Shown in pieces: positions 42,516 to 52,207 of a stretch of 64,000 bases of DNA. The position numbers were made by a program, and so were the translations under genes. This DNA comes from Algorimicrobium hallyeonense. Its GTDB lineage: Bacteria > Bacteroidota > Bacteroidia > Flavobacteriales > Flavobacteriaceae. The notes under the pieces are model-generated. The model worked only from the letters and a program-made list of their open reading frames with translations, was not told the DNA's origin and did no database searches. Position 1 is the first letter of the stretch. Each line of letters begins with the position of its first letter. The stretch spans positions 806,001-870,000 of the forward strand of contig NZ_JBHSLA010000001.1 of assembly GCF_042657385.1 (NCBI RefSeq). The letters are read 5' to 3'.

Positions 42516-43440
42516 GATTTTTTATATACTGTAAAGCGGTTTGTTTATCCTTTTCTAATTGTGCCTGTAATTCGGTCACGGAATTAAATTTCTGCTCGTC
42601 TCGGATGCGTTCAAGCATATCTATTTTTAATTTAGAACCATATAACGATGCTTCTAAATTAAAGAAATTTATTTCAATGGACTGATTATTATCTGGATTT
42701 ACCGTGGGATTTGTGCCTATATTCATCATCCCAAAATAGATGTGATTGTTTATTTTAGATTTAATCACATAAACGCCATCTGCTGGTATTAGTTTATAGT
42801 GTTCTTCAATATGCAGATTAGCCGTTGGAAAACCTATTTCTTTACCTAATCCTTTACCGTGAATTACGGTTCCGGTCAACATGTAGTTATAACCTAAATA
42901 ACTATTGGCTGTTTTTATGTCTCCATTTAATAGTGCTGTTCTAATTTTTGTGGAACTAACAGAAACATCATTGATATCTTGTGCTGAAATTTCTTCAACT
43001 TCAAATTGATAGTCAATACCAAATTGGCGTAAATCATCAATATTGGCTGTTCTATTCCTTCCAAAATGGTGGTCGTAACCAATAATAACTTTTTTAGCTC
43101 GCAGTTGTTTTACTAAAATGTCTGAAACAAAATCTTCCGCCTTTAGTCGGGAAAATGCTTTAGTAAACTTTTTAATAACCAAATAATCCAACCCGTGAGC
43201 TTCCATGATGGCTGCTTTTTCATCTATAGTGTTGAGTAATTTGATGGTGGTATCTTTCTGCAGCACCATTCTTGGGTGTGGAAAAAAGGTCATTATAGCT
43301 GATTTTAGAGCATTATTTTTAGCAGATGTAACTAGTTTTTCTATTATTTTTTGATGTCCAATATGAACACCATCAAATGTACCAATGGTAACAACAGTTT
43401 CATTCTCAAAGTCGCTATGATGCGTTTGTATTATTTTCAA
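42502..43440 (-). CDS. ribF: Bifunctional riboflavin kinase / FAD synthetase
   Basis: A 312-residue RibF that makes FMN and then FAD. TIGTFDGVHIGHQKIIEKL near the N-terminus is the adenylyltransferase nucleotide site. GYDHHFGRNRTANID and the kinase-domain segment GTVIHGKGLGKEIGFPTANL (about 175-195) follow. The frame opens at TTG 43461, but a perfect -7 element overlaps it, so I prefer TTG 43440 (reading MKIIQTHHSDF). There is no ATG in this region. It overlaps the HTTM gene by 14 bp. Confidence 0.93.
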   Translation of the reverse strand: MKIIQTHHSDFENETVVTIGTFDGVHIGHQKIIEKLVTSAKNNALKSAIMTFFPHPRMVLQKDTTIKLLNTIDEKAAIMEAHGLDYLVIKKFTKAFSRLKAEDFVSDILVKQLRAKKVIIGYDHHFGRNRTANIDDLRQFGIDYQFEVEEISAQDINDVSVSSTKIRTALLNGDIKTANSYLGYNYMLTGTVIHGKGLGKEIGFPTANLHIEEHYKLIPADGVYVIKSKINNHIYFGMMNIGTNPTVNPDNNQSIEINFFNLEASLYGSKLKIDMLERIRDEQKFNSVTELQAQLEKDKQTALQYIKNHATH

Positions 43441-43458
43441 TGGAAAAAAGTATTTGTA

Positions 43459-43466
43459 CAAAAATA
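43459..43466 (-). promoter_or_regulatory. -7 element of ribF
   Basis: Minus-strand TATTTTTG matches TAnnTTTG exactly. Transcription would start near 43452, about 12 nt before the TTG at 43440. The region upstream of it is the terminator 43468-43501, so the promoter and terminator are packed together. Confidence 0.5.
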
Positions 43467-43467
43467 G

Positions 43468-43501
43468 AAAAGCGGATTGATATAAATACCAATCCGCTTT
43501 T
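43468..43501. terminator. Intrinsic terminator, 12 bp stem
   Basis: AAAAGCGGATTG (43468-43479) pairs perfectly with CAATCCGCTTTT (43490-43501), loop 10 nt. It lies 22 bp past the stop of the protease gene 43524-46331 and ends its transcript on the minus strand. Confidence 0.88.
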
Positions 43502-43523
43502 AAGTTTTAAAAGAAACGTTTTT

Positions 43524-46331
43524 TTATTTCTTAATAAATGGTATTGTAAGTGATGAATTGTCTTTACGTATTTTAATAAAGTACATGCCATTACTTATAT
43601 CAGATGTATTGATTTGTAAATCTGAAGCGCCTAAAATAGTAGCCGTTTTAACAACTTGACCAAGCATGTTGTATACAGCATAACTATCAGGCAAGTTAGC
43701 ATCTGTAGTTTTAATATTTAAAACAGATGTTGTTGGGTTTGGATAAACGGACAACGTGGAAGCCATTTCAAATGCATCAACAGATAATAACGCTAATTGT
43801 GTACCAAAAACATAAATTCCTTCAAGACCTGCTGTAAAGGAAGCTGCTAATTTGGAATCAGATCCAAAAGCAGAAATAGTAATAGCTGCCACTTCATTAG
43901 TGAGTTCATTTTTCACAAAAAGTTCACTTCTAGAATTTCCTGTTAGTGCTTCCCAACCCGCAAGTTCGGCTTCACTGAAGTAGAAGTTGATAGTTGAAGT
44001 ATCAGATGTGCTAACGTTAGTTGTAGTAATATTGAATGTTTTCGCGGTAACAAAAGAATCTGGATCGGTATTAGCGCCATACATAACTGCTGCTGCTCCT
44101 GCAGTTGCAACATCTCTAGAAACTGAAACGTCTACGCATGCATAGTTAAAGCCACCTGTATTGTCCACGTCAATCATAACGTTTCCAGTGTTTGTATCTG
44201 TAAAATAGGCCATTCCAACCTCATTAATTCCAGCTGTAGTTGCTGTATTAACTAGTGTTTGAGCGCCCGTAGTTGTGTCTGCAGTAACAGAAACATCATC
44301 CAACATAAATACAAACTCATCGGCGGAAACTACATGAAACGTGATGTAAATATCTTGACCATCATAAGCTGATAAATCATACGTGTATTCTGTCCATTCT
44401 AATGGTGGAATAACGTATGGTGCAGGTGTAATAATGGTGAAACTAGCAGGGTTAGTGTCCGTAGTAGAAATACCTACTTGGAAACGTTCGCCTCCCGCGT
44501 AATTATCGGTTAAACTTTGTGCCCAAAATTTGAGTTCACTATTCGTTCCATCTAACGAAATTTGAGGCGTAAAAATGTAATCATCATTTTCAGGTGTACC
44601 ACTAGAGCTTCCTGTTGAGTTAAAGCAGTAATAGCCTTTTGTTCCGGAATGAGGATTCCATCCGTCACCAAATACAGGTGTGCCTTGGCTAGGGTTAAAA
44701 ACAATAAATGTTCCTGTATACCCTTCGTTTGGGAAATCGTTATTATCTGCTGCATAGGTTGTATCGCCATCATTGTCTAACATAGTCCAAGCGCCAACAG
44801 GTGTAATTTGCCAATCTGTGTACGATTCAAAACCGTCACTAAATAAAACGGTATTACCTGAACTAGTTGGAGCTGTATCGTCATTAGTAATAGTTATAAC
44901 GTATGTATTTGTGGTGGCCACTAAATCGCCAGTGGTTGATACATTAACATTTAAAGTAATGGTTTCATCAGTTTCAACCATACCATCTTCATATACGCGT
45001 AATGTAATAGTATTGCTTCCCGTTGTATCACCTTGAGGAAATGATACGGAGTTATTAATAAGTTCAAAATCTATATTTTCGGTTGCCGTACCAGAGTGTG
45101 ATAAAGTTGCTGTTGCCGAAGCATTTCCAGCTTCGCTTGCTGTTAATGTAATTTCAATGTCTTGAAAACCACAGCCATCACCTTCTAAAATTCCAGAAGG
45201 TAGGGTAGTACTTATAAGAATAGTAGGTTCTGCACTACCTGTTGTAGAATTTGGTAAATTTGAAATACCATCCGCATTTTCAAGAACAGTTAAAATTCTA
45301 CTTACTTGATCTGCTGTAAAAATATTCATACACGCGTCATCCGTATAGTCCATATAATTTTCAACCATGTCTCTATTACCATCACAAGTAGTTTGGTTGT
45401 TTGTTGGACAACCAAAATTGGAAGTTGAACTTTCTGGAGTATCCGCACAAAAATCGTTTCCACAATTTTCGTCTCCCCATATATGTCTTAGTCCAATCCA
45501 GTGACCAATTTCGTGTGTTAACGTACGACCAGCATTATAAGGTGCTGCAGTTCCTGGGTTAGTTAAAGAGCCAATACTACCTGGAATGACAACAACGCCA
45601 TCGGTAAGTGCTGAACCGCCATTTGGGTCTAAACCAGGCAGTGTTGAGTTAGATGGAAATTGTGCGTATCCTAAAACGCCACCTCCTAAATTGGCACTCC
45701 ATATATTAGCGTATAAAGAACGATCCCAAATAGTTGCTGGCTTAATAGTAGCGTTCATGGTATTAGTAGCAATTGTACCAGTATAACCATAAACTCTATT
45801 TATACCAGGTTCTGGTAAAACATTTCCATTAGGATCAACAGCTGCTGGAATAAAGTTTATTTCCGCAGATTCTGCAACAGGATCTGTACTTCCTGAAAGG
45901 TTGTTAAAGTCTAAATTTAATTGATCTATTTGTGCTTGGATTCTAGCGGCTGAAATATCGTTAGCATCGCCTTGAGAACCGGTTATTATGTGAAAAATAA
46001 TAGGGATATTAACCACGGCACGTCTGTAAGTTCCATTAGCTTTTTCTAGAGCAATACGTTCTTGACGTTCTTGAATTAAAGGCGCTAACCAGTTTTCAAA
46101 TTCTTGATCCGATTGTATGTTTGTATTGCTTTGTCTGCGTAAAGCTTCCATTTCTACCGTGGCGCACCTTACAAAACCAGTTTCGTTAAAATGTCTTTGG
46201 TTTTCTTCAGTTAATTGAAGCGGTTCGTTAGAGATTGAAGTTGTCAAGGCAGATTTTTGCTGCGCCTGTAAACTAAAAACACTTACAAACAGTAGTAATA
46301 AAAAAACTAGTTTAAAGTTGTTTTGTTTCAT
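43524..46331 (-). CDS. Secreted pappalysin-type (M43) metalloprotease with T9SS sorting domain
   Basis: A 935-residue exported protease. In order: signal peptide (about 1-24), propeptide, an M43/pappalysin catalytic domain with HEIGHWIGLRH at 273-283 and the Met-turn YMDYTDDAC after CADTPES, a Calx-beta-like domain (about 370-480), a cleaved-adhesin or MAM-like domain (GFESYTDWQI onward, about 495-690), a further beta domain, and a type IX secretion C-terminal domain (LSVYPNPTTSVLNI to GMYFIKIRK). It is expected on the surface or outside the cell, degrading proteins. Cysteines near the zinc site (NCGNDFC, ACMN) fit the disulphides of this family. Confidence 0.9.
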   Translation of the reverse strand: MKQNNFKLVFLLLLFVSVFSLQAQQKSALTTSISNEPLQLTEENQRHFNETGFVRCATVEMEALRRQSNTNIQSDQEFENWLAPLIQERQERIALEKANGTYRRAVVNIPIIFHIITGSQGDANDISAARIQAQIDQLNLDFNNLSGSTDPVAESAEINFIPAAVDPNGNVLPEPGINRVYGYTGTIATNTMNATIKPATIWDRSLYANIWSANLGGGVLGYAQFPSNSTLPGLDPNGGSALTDGVVVIPGSIGSLTNPGTAAPYNAGRTLTHEIGHWIGLRHIWGDENCGNDFCADTPESSTSNFGCPTNNQTTCDGNRDMVENYMDYTDDACMNIFTADQVSRILTVLENADGISNLPNSTTGSAEPTILISTTLPSGILEGDGCGFQDIEITLTASEAGNASATATLSHSGTATENIDFELINNSVSFPQGDTTGSNTITLRVYEDGMVETDETITLNVNVSTTGDLVATTNTYVITITNDDTAPTSSGNTVLFSDGFESYTDWQITPVGAWTMLDNDGDTTYAADNNDFPNEGYTGTFIVFNPSQGTPVFGDGWNPHSGTKGYYCFNSTGSSSGTPENDDYIFTPQISLDGTNSELKFWAQSLTDNYAGGERFQVGISTTDTNPASFTIITPAPYVIPPLEWTEYTYDLSAYDGQDIYITFHVVSADEFVFMLDDVSVTADTTTGAQTLVNTATTAGINEVGMAYFTDTNTGNVMIDVDNTGGFNYACVDVSVSRDVATAGAAAVMYGANTDPDSFVTAKTFNITTTNVSTSDTSTINFYFSEAELAGWEALTGNSRSELFVKNELTNEVAAITISAFGSDSKLAASFTAGLEGIYVFGTQLALLSVDAFEMASTLSVYPNPTTSVLNIKTTDANLPDSYAVYNMLGQVVKTATILGASDLQINTSDISNGMYFIKIRKDNSSLTIPFIKK

Positions 46332-46479
46332 GATTATAATTTAGAGATTAAATAATTGGAGTAAAAATAGCAAAAAAAACACTAAAGTCAGTGCAATATT
46401 TTGGGTTTGTTGGCTAATCAAGTTTTAGTATAAAATAAGTGTTGTATTTCTAATTCCTCAAAATAAATGATGAAAATTA

Positions 46480-46508
46480 TTGTTTTCGCAATTATTTAAC
46501 TAAATTTA
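46480..46508 (+). promoter_or_regulatory. Promoter of the 46538 protease gene
   Basis: TTG (46480-46482), 18 bp, then TAAATTTA (46501-46508), which is one base from TAnnTTTG. Predicted start near 46515, leader about 23 nt. It lies in the 206 bp divergent spacer between the two secreted protease genes. Confidence 0.5.
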
Positions 46509-46537
46509 TTCACAAAATTAACTTAAGTAAGTGTGTT

Positions 46538-49500
46538 ATGAGAAAAACTACAAATTATTATTTTAAGAAGCTTAAACTTTTACTATTAGTCTTCGTTTTA
46601 GCATTTGGTCCGGCCGTGATGGCGCAACAAAAAAACAGCTATTGGAGTAAAACAAAGGAAGGCAGTTTTAATAAAGCGGATAAAGTTCATCGAGCGTCAC
46701 AACCTTCAAAATTTGAAGTATTTAATTTAGATTTGCAAGCATTTAAAAATGCAATTGAAAATGCGCCTTTAAGAAGTGAAAACTCCAGACGTTCTAATGT
46801 TGTTGTTGAATTTCCTGTTGCCGATGGCACTTTTGAGAAATTTATGGTGTCTGAATCCCCTATTATGGCGCCAGGATTAGCCGAAAGATATCCAATGATT
46901 AAAACTTATAAGGCCGTTGGTATTGATGATCCTACAGCCACCATGCGTTTTAGTGTGACCCAATTTGGACTACACGCCATGATGTTATCTGGAAAAAGAA
47001 GCTCGGTATATATTGATCCATACACGGAAAACAGAAATTCCTATATGGTTTATAGTAGAAATACTTTAGGTGAAGATTTACAGGGTTTTGAATGCCTTGT
47101 AGACGAAAATATAGATTTAGGCTCTTTAACCAATGAACGTTCTACAAGTCGTGCCGATACAGACGATAGAAAATTAAGGACCTACAGATTGGCACAATCC
47201 TGTAATGGTGAGTATGGACAGATTTTTGCAGGTTCGGGAACTGTTGCACAGCAAAAGGCTAATGTTCAAGCTCAAATGGTATTAACGATAAATCGTGTTA
47301 ATGAAATTTACGAACGCGATTTAGCTATTACGCTTGTGTTTGTTGCTAATAATGATGCTGTTATTTATTTAAATCCAGCCACAGATCCATGGAACGGCGA
47401 ATTTAACACAACTACAGCACAAACTTTGGACAATGTCATTGGTGTTAATAATTATGATATAGGTCATAATTTTAATACGTCAGGTGGCGGGAGTGCTGGA
47501 TGTTTAGGGTGTGTATGCGCTAGTCAGTCCCAAACCAATTTTCATAAAGGAAGGGGTTATACTGGAAGACCAGATCCAACAGGCGATCCTTTTGATATTG
47601 ATTATGTAGCACACGAAATGGGTCATCAATTTGATGGGTGGCATTCTATGAATACCTGCAGTCGTTCTGGAAATGGCTCTACTGAAGTAGAACCAGCTTC
47701 CGGTAGCTCAATTATGGGTTACGCGGGTATTTGTGCAACTAATGTGCAAAACAATAGTGATGCGCACTTTAATTATGTAAATATTCGGGATATTTCAGCA
47801 AATATTCAAACTGGAGTTAGTAGTACTTGTGATGTTGAAACAGATTTAGTTAACCAGCCTCCAGTAGCAAATGCAGGAGCGGATTATAATATCCCTAAAA
47901 GCACACCTTATGTTTTGAAAGGTACGGCAACAGATCCAGATGGCGAAGCGTCTCTTACTTATAATTGGAGTCAAAATGATCCAGAGCGTGCACCAGGAAA
48001 TGGTGCGCCGCAGTCAGCATGGACCGTTGGGCCACTATATCGTTCTATTCTACCAAGCGATTCACCAAATCGGTATATGCCAAAATTAAGTGATGTTGTT
48101 GCTGGTAATTTAACGCCAACATGGGAAGTAACACCTTCTGTTGCTAGAAACATGGAGTTTTCTTTTATAGTAAGAGATAATGGTAGTGGTTTTGCAGCAG
48201 GCATTGGTCAAACAGACGCAGATTTAATGACTGTGACTGTAGAAAATGTTGATCCTTTTACAGTTGCTGGACCTAATGGTGGAGATGTATGGACAGAAGG
48301 AGCCACGCAAACTGTAACGTGGAATGTTGGGCAAACTGATAATGCAACCATAAATTGTCAAACTGTAAATATATTATTGTCAACTGATGGCGGTTTCACA
48401 TACCCGTACACTTTAGCAGCTGCAACACCTAATGATGGTACTGAAAATATAAACGTTCCAAGTGGAACATTATCTACAACCGCAAGAGTAATGGTTGAGG
48501 CGGCTGATAATATTTTTTATGACATTTCTAATTCAAACTTTAATATTAATACCAATGACCCAGATTTCTATTTTGTAAACACAAATGGCGATCAAGCCAT
48601 TTGTGGTGGAACATCTGTTTCATATGAATTTGATTACTTTGCTATTAATGGATTTACAGACACAACAGGTTTTACCGTTTCTGGAAATCCTGCAGGAAGT
48701 AATGTAGTAATAACACCTAACAGTTTGGATGTGTCTGGCTCTTTTATAGTGGATGTTAATAATTTAGGTGGAGCACCAGCTGGCGACTATACAATTACGG
48801 TGTCTGGTACTTCAGGGAGTACAGTAAAGAATGTTGATGTTATTTTAACATTGGTAGATGGAGTTTGTGCTTCTATTGCTAATACTTCATATCAAACTAG
48901 TACAACCTTGGTTCAATTTAATACTATAGATAATGCTTCAGGAAAACCGTCTGGTTATAGTAATTATACAGCTATTTCCACGGATGTTAATCGGGAGAGT
49001 ATGTATGATTTAGTAGTAAATATGAATACAGACGGAAACTTTACTTGTATTTCTACAGTGTGGATAGATTGGAATCAAGATTGTGTTTTTGATGGCTCTG
49101 AAATGTATGATATGGGGTCTGCTATTGGCACTGCAAATGGACCAGCAGCTAATTCGCCTTTAGCGGTAACAGTTCCGGCTGATGCTGTTTTAGGAACGAC
49201 TACTATGCGCGTTGTAACTAAATATAGTTCTGCTGCAACACCATGTCAAAACGGTCATGATGGAGAAGTTGAAGATTATTCGGTAAATGTTTTAACGTCT
49301 TTATCTGTTGATGAGTTTGCTGTTTCCGAGTTTAGTGTTTATCCAAATCCAAATAACGGAACGTTTAATGTGAAAATGTCCAACGTTACAGATGCTATTA
49401 CCATTACTGTTTTTGATATTCGCGGACGTCGTGTTTATACCAATGATTATAAAAATATTTCGGAATTTAACGAAGTTATTAATATTGGAAATGTAGAATC

Positions 49501-49567
49501 AGGTATGTACTTACTACAAGTTTCTGAAGGTTCTAAAAGGACAACCAAGAAAATAATTGTTGAGTAA
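46538..49567 (+). CDS. Secreted reprolysin-like metalloprotease with GEVED and T9SS domains
   Basis: A 1009-residue exported protease: signal peptide (1-29, ending VMAQ), a propeptide of about 190 residues, a metzincin catalytic domain with HEMGHQFDGWH at 359-369 and a downstream Met-turn SSIMGYAGIC, then PKD or Ig-like beta domains, a GEVED domain (VWIDWNQDCVFDGSEMYDMG and DGEVEDYSVNV near 830-915) and a T9SS sorting domain (FSVYPNPNNGTFNV onward). The usual HExxHxxGxxH glycine is Asp366 here. It is divergent from the pappalysin-type gene, with a good promoter and its own terminator. Confidence 0.9.
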   Translation: MRKTTNYYFKKLKLLLLVFVLAFGPAVMAQQKNSYWSKTKEGSFNKADKVHRASQPSKFEVFNLDLQAFKNAIENAPLRSENSRRSNVVVEFPVADGTFEKFMVSESPIMAPGLAERYPMIKTYKAVGIDDPTATMRFSVTQFGLHAMMLSGKRSSVYIDPYTENRNSYMVYSRNTLGEDLQGFECLVDENIDLGSLTNERSTSRADTDDRKLRTYRLAQSCNGEYGQIFAGSGTVAQQKANVQAQMVLTINRVNEIYERDLAITLVFVANNDAVIYLNPATDPWNGEFNTTTAQTLDNVIGVNNYDIGHNFNTSGGGSAGCLGCVCASQSQTNFHKGRGYTGRPDPTGDPFDIDYVAHEMGHQFDGWHSMNTCSRSGNGSTEVEPASGSSIMGYAGICATNVQNNSDAHFNYVNIRDISANIQTGVSSTCDVETDLVNQPPVANAGADYNIPKSTPYVLKGTATDPDGEASLTYNWSQNDPERAPGNGAPQSAWTVGPLYRSILPSDSPNRYMPKLSDVVAGNLTPTWEVTPSVARNMEFSFIVRDNGSGFAAGIGQTDADLMTVTVENVDPFTVAGPNGGDVWTEGATQTVTWNVGQTDNATINCQTVNILLSTDGGFTYPYTLAAATPNDGTENINVPSGTLSTTARVMVEAADNIFYDISNSNFNINTNDPDFYFVNTNGDQAICGGTSVSYEFDYFAINGFTDTTGFTVSGNPAGSNVVITPNSLDVSGSFIVDVNNLGGAPAGDYTITVSGTSGSTVKNVDVILTLVDGVCASIANTSYQTSTTLVQFNTIDNASGKPSGYSNYTAISTDVNRESMYDLVVNMNTDGNFTCISTVWIDWNQDCVFDGSEMYDMGSAIGTANGPAANSPLAVTVPADAVLGTTTMRVVTKYSSAATPCQNGHDGEVEDYSVNVLTSLSVDEFAVSEFSVYPNPNNGTFNVKMSNVTDAITITVFDIRGRRVYTNDYKNISEFNEVINIGNVESGMYLLQVSEGSKRTTKKIIVE

Positions 49568-49585
49568 TTTTGCGATTAAATTTAT

Positions 49586-49618
49586 AAAAAAGGGAAGCTC
49601 ATTTGGCTTCCCTTTTTT
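49586..49618. terminator. Bidirectional terminator between protease and pth genes
   Basis: AAAAAAGGGAAGC (49586-49598) pairs with GCTTCCCTTTTTT (49606-49618), loop 7 nt. It ends the plus-strand protease gene. Its edge touches the pth stop codon on the minus strand, so it serves both. Confidence 0.9.
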
Positions 49619-50247
49619 TATTTTCCATTAAAACTATTCATCGTATTGCTAATGCCTGCTGTTCCAAAAGATTTAATAAGTTCAGCGGCTTTTTCCAAAC
49701 GTTCAGGTAGGCGTTTGTTTTCGTCTTCATTCCATTCACCCAACACATAATCAACTTGACGACCTTGGCTAAATTCATCACTAATTCCAAACCGGAAACG
49801 GTTGTATTTCGTGGTATTTAATTTGTCTTGAATATCTTTAAGTCCGTTATGGCCACCATCACTTCCTTTGGTTTTTAGGCGAATACTTCCAAAAGGCAAA
49901 TTCAAATCGTCTGTAATGATAAGCAGGTTTTCTAAAGGAATTTTTTCTTTCGTTAACCAATATAAAACAGATTTGCCACTCAAATTCATATAAGTACTCG
50001 GTTTTAATAATATAAACGTGCGTCCTTTAAATTTATAGGTGGTTAAATCTCCTAATTTATCGGTAGTAAAAGTGAGGTCTTCTTTATGCGCTAGAAAGTC
50101 TAGTACTTTAAAGCCTATATTATGTCTGGTATTATGGTATTTATCACCAATATTACCTAAACCTACAATTAGAAATTTTTTCATGCTATCTGTTTCGGCT
50201 GTTTTAAAAGCTTGGCGTTTATTTAAAAATGTAAATAGGTTCCACAT
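49618..50247 (-). CDS. pth: Peptidyl-tRNA hydrolase
   Basis: A 209-residue Pth that rescues tRNA from stalled peptidyl-tRNA. FLIVGLGNIGDKYHNTRHNI holds the catalytic His (NTRHNIG), with Asn, Asp and the gate residues in KPSTYMNLSGKSV and SDGGHNGLKDI. The ATG at 50247 gives an N-terminal extension of 21 residues before MKKFLIVGLG. ATG 50184 (188 residues) gives the classical length and is an alternative. It is transcribed after rplY, beyond a hairpin at 50272-50301. Confidence 0.95.
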   Translation of the reverse strand: MWNLFTFLNKRQAFKTAETDSMKKFLIVGLGNIGDKYHNTRHNIGFKVLDFLAHKEDLTFTTDKLGDLTTYKFKGRTFILLKPSTYMNLSGKSVLYWLTKEKIPLENLLIITDDLNLPFGSIRLKTKGSDGGHNGLKDIQDKLNTTKYNRFRFGISDEFSQGRQVDYVLGEWNEDENKRLPERLEKAAELIKSFGTAGISNTMNSFNGK

Positions 50248-50271
50248 GCTTCAAATTTATAGAAAAAATAA

Positions 50272-50301
50272 AAAAGCATCCTGAAAAATCAGAATGCTTT
50301 T
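50272..50301 (-). terminator. Intrinsic terminator after rplY
   Basis: AAAAGCATCCTGA (50272-50284) pairs with TCAGAATGCTTTT (50289-50301) with one mismatch, loop 4 nt. An A-rich stretch at 50266-50275 gives a T-run on the minus strand. Some read-through into pth is possible. Confidence 0.8.
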
Positions 50302-50326
50302 AAATATATTGATACTAAGATTAGAT

Positions 50327-50971
50327 TTATTCTTGACCTTCTGCTTCTGGAGCATCAGTTCCTTCAGTTGCTTCTGCACCTTCTTCAAGTTCTTCTTCGT
50401 CATCATCCGTAGCAATAACCATAGCAGCTCTTGCACGTTTAATTTGACAAACAACTGTGTTATCAGTATGTAAAATTTTGTATGCTTCGTTTTCTAAAGC
50501 AGTAACATATAATTTAGCACCGATTTTTAAATCTGTGATGTCTATTTCAATAAAATCAGGTAAGTTACTTGGTAATGCTTTCACACGTAATTTACGCGCG
50601 TTTTTACGTAAAACACCACCAGCTTTAACTCCTTTAGAATTCCCCACAAAGTGTACAGGAATTTCCATTGAAATCTGCTTGTCTTCAAATAATTGATAGA
50701 AATCGATATGTAAAATTCTATCTGTTACAGGATGAAACTGAATATCTTGCAAAACTGCGTTAAATTCATCACCATTATCTAAAGAAATCACAACTGTATG
50801 CGCATTAGGCGTATAAACCAGTTTTGAAAATGCAAGTTCTTCAGCATTAAAATGTACTGGTTTGTCACCTCCGTATAATACGCAAGGCACCTGTCCAGCA
50901 TTACGTAAGGCTTTTGTTGCTTTTTTGCCTACGCTTTCTCTTTTAGATCCGTTAATTGTAATTGACTTCAT
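50327..50971 (-). CDS. rplY: 50S ribosomal protein L25/Ctc
   Basis: A 214-residue long-form L25 (TL5/Ctc). The N-terminal 95 residues bind 5S rRNA (KSITINGSKRESVGKKATKA, PCVLYGG). A second beta domain follows (IPVHFVGNSKGVKAGG to about 185). The C-terminal 30 residues are strongly acidic (DDDEEELEEGAEATEG), as in other Bacteroidota. It lies 53 bp after prs on the same strand. Confidence 0.95.
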   Translation of the reverse strand: MKSITINGSKRESVGKKATKALRNAGQVPCVLYGGDKPVHFNAEELAFSKLVYTPNAHTVVISLDNGDEFNAVLQDIQFHPVTDRILHIDFYQLFEDKQISMEIPVHFVGNSKGVKAGGVLRKNARKLRVKALPSNLPDFIEIDITDLKIGAKLYVTALENEAYKILHTDNTVVCQIKRARAAMVIATDDDEEELEEGAEATEGTDAPEAEGQE

Positions 50972-51024
50972 TGTTTATATATAATTGTTATTAATATTCT
51001 AATTTTGGTAGTACTTTAAGGGTA

Positions 51025-51966
51025 CTACATAATAAATTTTGAGCTAATAGATTTGTTGTAATGTACGTTTAGCATCACTTCAGCAAATAGATTAGCACAG
51101 CTTAACACCCGTATTTTGTCGCTTTGTTGTTTTAAAGGAATTGAATCGGTTACAATTAGTTCTTCCAACTTCGAATTCTCAATACGCTCATATGCGCTGC
51201 CTGATAAGATAGGGTGCGTACAAATTGCACGAACACTTAAAGCGCCACGCTCCATCATTAAATCGGCTGCTTTTGTTAAAGTTCCTGCGGTATCCACCAT
51301 ATCATCTACTAATACAACGTTTTTTCCTGTAACATCACCAATTAATTCCATGTGTGATATAACATTAGCTTTAGCACGTTGCTTATAACAAATAACCACA
51401 TCGCTTTCTAATGCTTTGGAATATGCATAGGCTCTTTTGGAGCCGCCCATATCTGGAGACGCAATGGTTAAATTATCTAAATTTAAACTTTTTAAATACG
51501 GTAGAAAAATAGTAGATGCGAATAAATGATCTACTGGTTTTTCAAAAAATCCTTGAATTTGATCCGCATGCAAATCCATGGTAATAATACGTGTTGCTCC
51601 GGCAGCTTCTAGCATTTTTGCCACTAGTTTTGCCGCAATTGGCACACGAGGTTTATCTTTTCTGTCTTGTCTGGCCCAACCAAAGTATGGTAATACAGCG
51701 GTAATGTGTCTGGCTGAAGCGCGTTTTGCTGCATCAATCATTAACAACATTTCCATCAGGTTTTCCGGTCCTGGATTGGTAGAGCCAATAATAAAAATAC
51801 GCGTTCCGCGTATAGATTCTTCGTAAGACGGCTGAAACTCACCATCACTATAGGTGGATGTAATAACGTTACCCATCCGAATACCATAGGCATCAGCGAT
51901 TTTTTCCGCGAGCGCTCTACTTTGAGTACAGGTAAAAATTTTTGCTTCTGTTTGTACGTTTGGCAT
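51025..51966 (-). CDS. prs: Ribose-phosphate pyrophosphokinase
   Basis: A 313-residue PRPP synthase that makes PRPP from ribose 5-phosphate and ATP for nucleotide, His and Trp synthesis. FSDGEFQPSYEESIRG-like N-terminal region, LPYFGWARQDRKDKPR (flexible ATP loop), DLHADQIQGFF and the PRPP-binding signature VVLVDDMVDTAGTLTKA are all in place. Length is typical. Confidence 0.96.
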   Translation of the reverse strand: MPNVQTEAKIFTCTQSRALAEKIADAYGIRMGNVITSTYSDGEFQPSYEESIRGTRIFIIGSTNPGPENLMEMLLMIDAAKRASARHITAVLPYFGWARQDRKDKPRVPIAAKLVAKMLEAAGATRIITMDLHADQIQGFFEKPVDHLFASTIFLPYLKSLNLDNLTIASPDMGGSKRAYAYSKALESDVVICYKQRAKANVISHMELIGDVTGKNVVLVDDMVDTAGTLTKAADLMMERGALSVRAICTHPILSGSAYERIENSKLEELIVTDSIPLKQQSDKIRVLSCANLFAEVMLNVHYNKSISSKFIM

Positions 51967-52092
51967 GTTTAATTGGTTGTATTATAACTAATTATATTCA
52001 GTTCGTCTTAACGAGGTGCAAATTTAGGAATTTATTTCAACTCCAAAAGCATAAAAGGGTGTATTTTTAATGCTTGGAAGCATTTTATTTTA

Positions 52093-52100
52093 TAATTTTG
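52093..52100 (+). promoter_or_regulatory. -7 element of tRNA-Leu
   Basis: TAATTTTG matches TAnnTTTG exactly and lies 23 bp before the mature tRNA 5' end. A TTG at 52074-52076 is 16 bp upstream, slightly closer than usual. Confidence 0.6.
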
Positions 52101-52123
52101 CCACCTACTATAATTTTAAGCAT

Positions 52124-52203
52124 GCTCAAGTGGTGGAATTGGTAGACACGTCGGATTCAAAATCCGATTCTTCGGAGTGCGGGTTCGATTCCCGCCTTGA
52201 GTA
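52124..52203 (+). tRNA. tRNA-Leu(CAA)
   Basis: The acceptor stem GCTCAAG pairs with CTTGAGT (one G-T pair), discriminator A. The anticodon stem TCGGA/TCCGA encloses TTCAAAA, anticodon CAA, which reads UUG. The variable arm TTCTTCGGAGT (11 nt) is extended, as expected for a class II tRNA. The T-arm GCGGG-TTCGATT-CCCGC is perfect. CCA is not encoded. A terminator follows at once. Confidence 0.96.
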
Positions 52204-52207
52204 CTAG

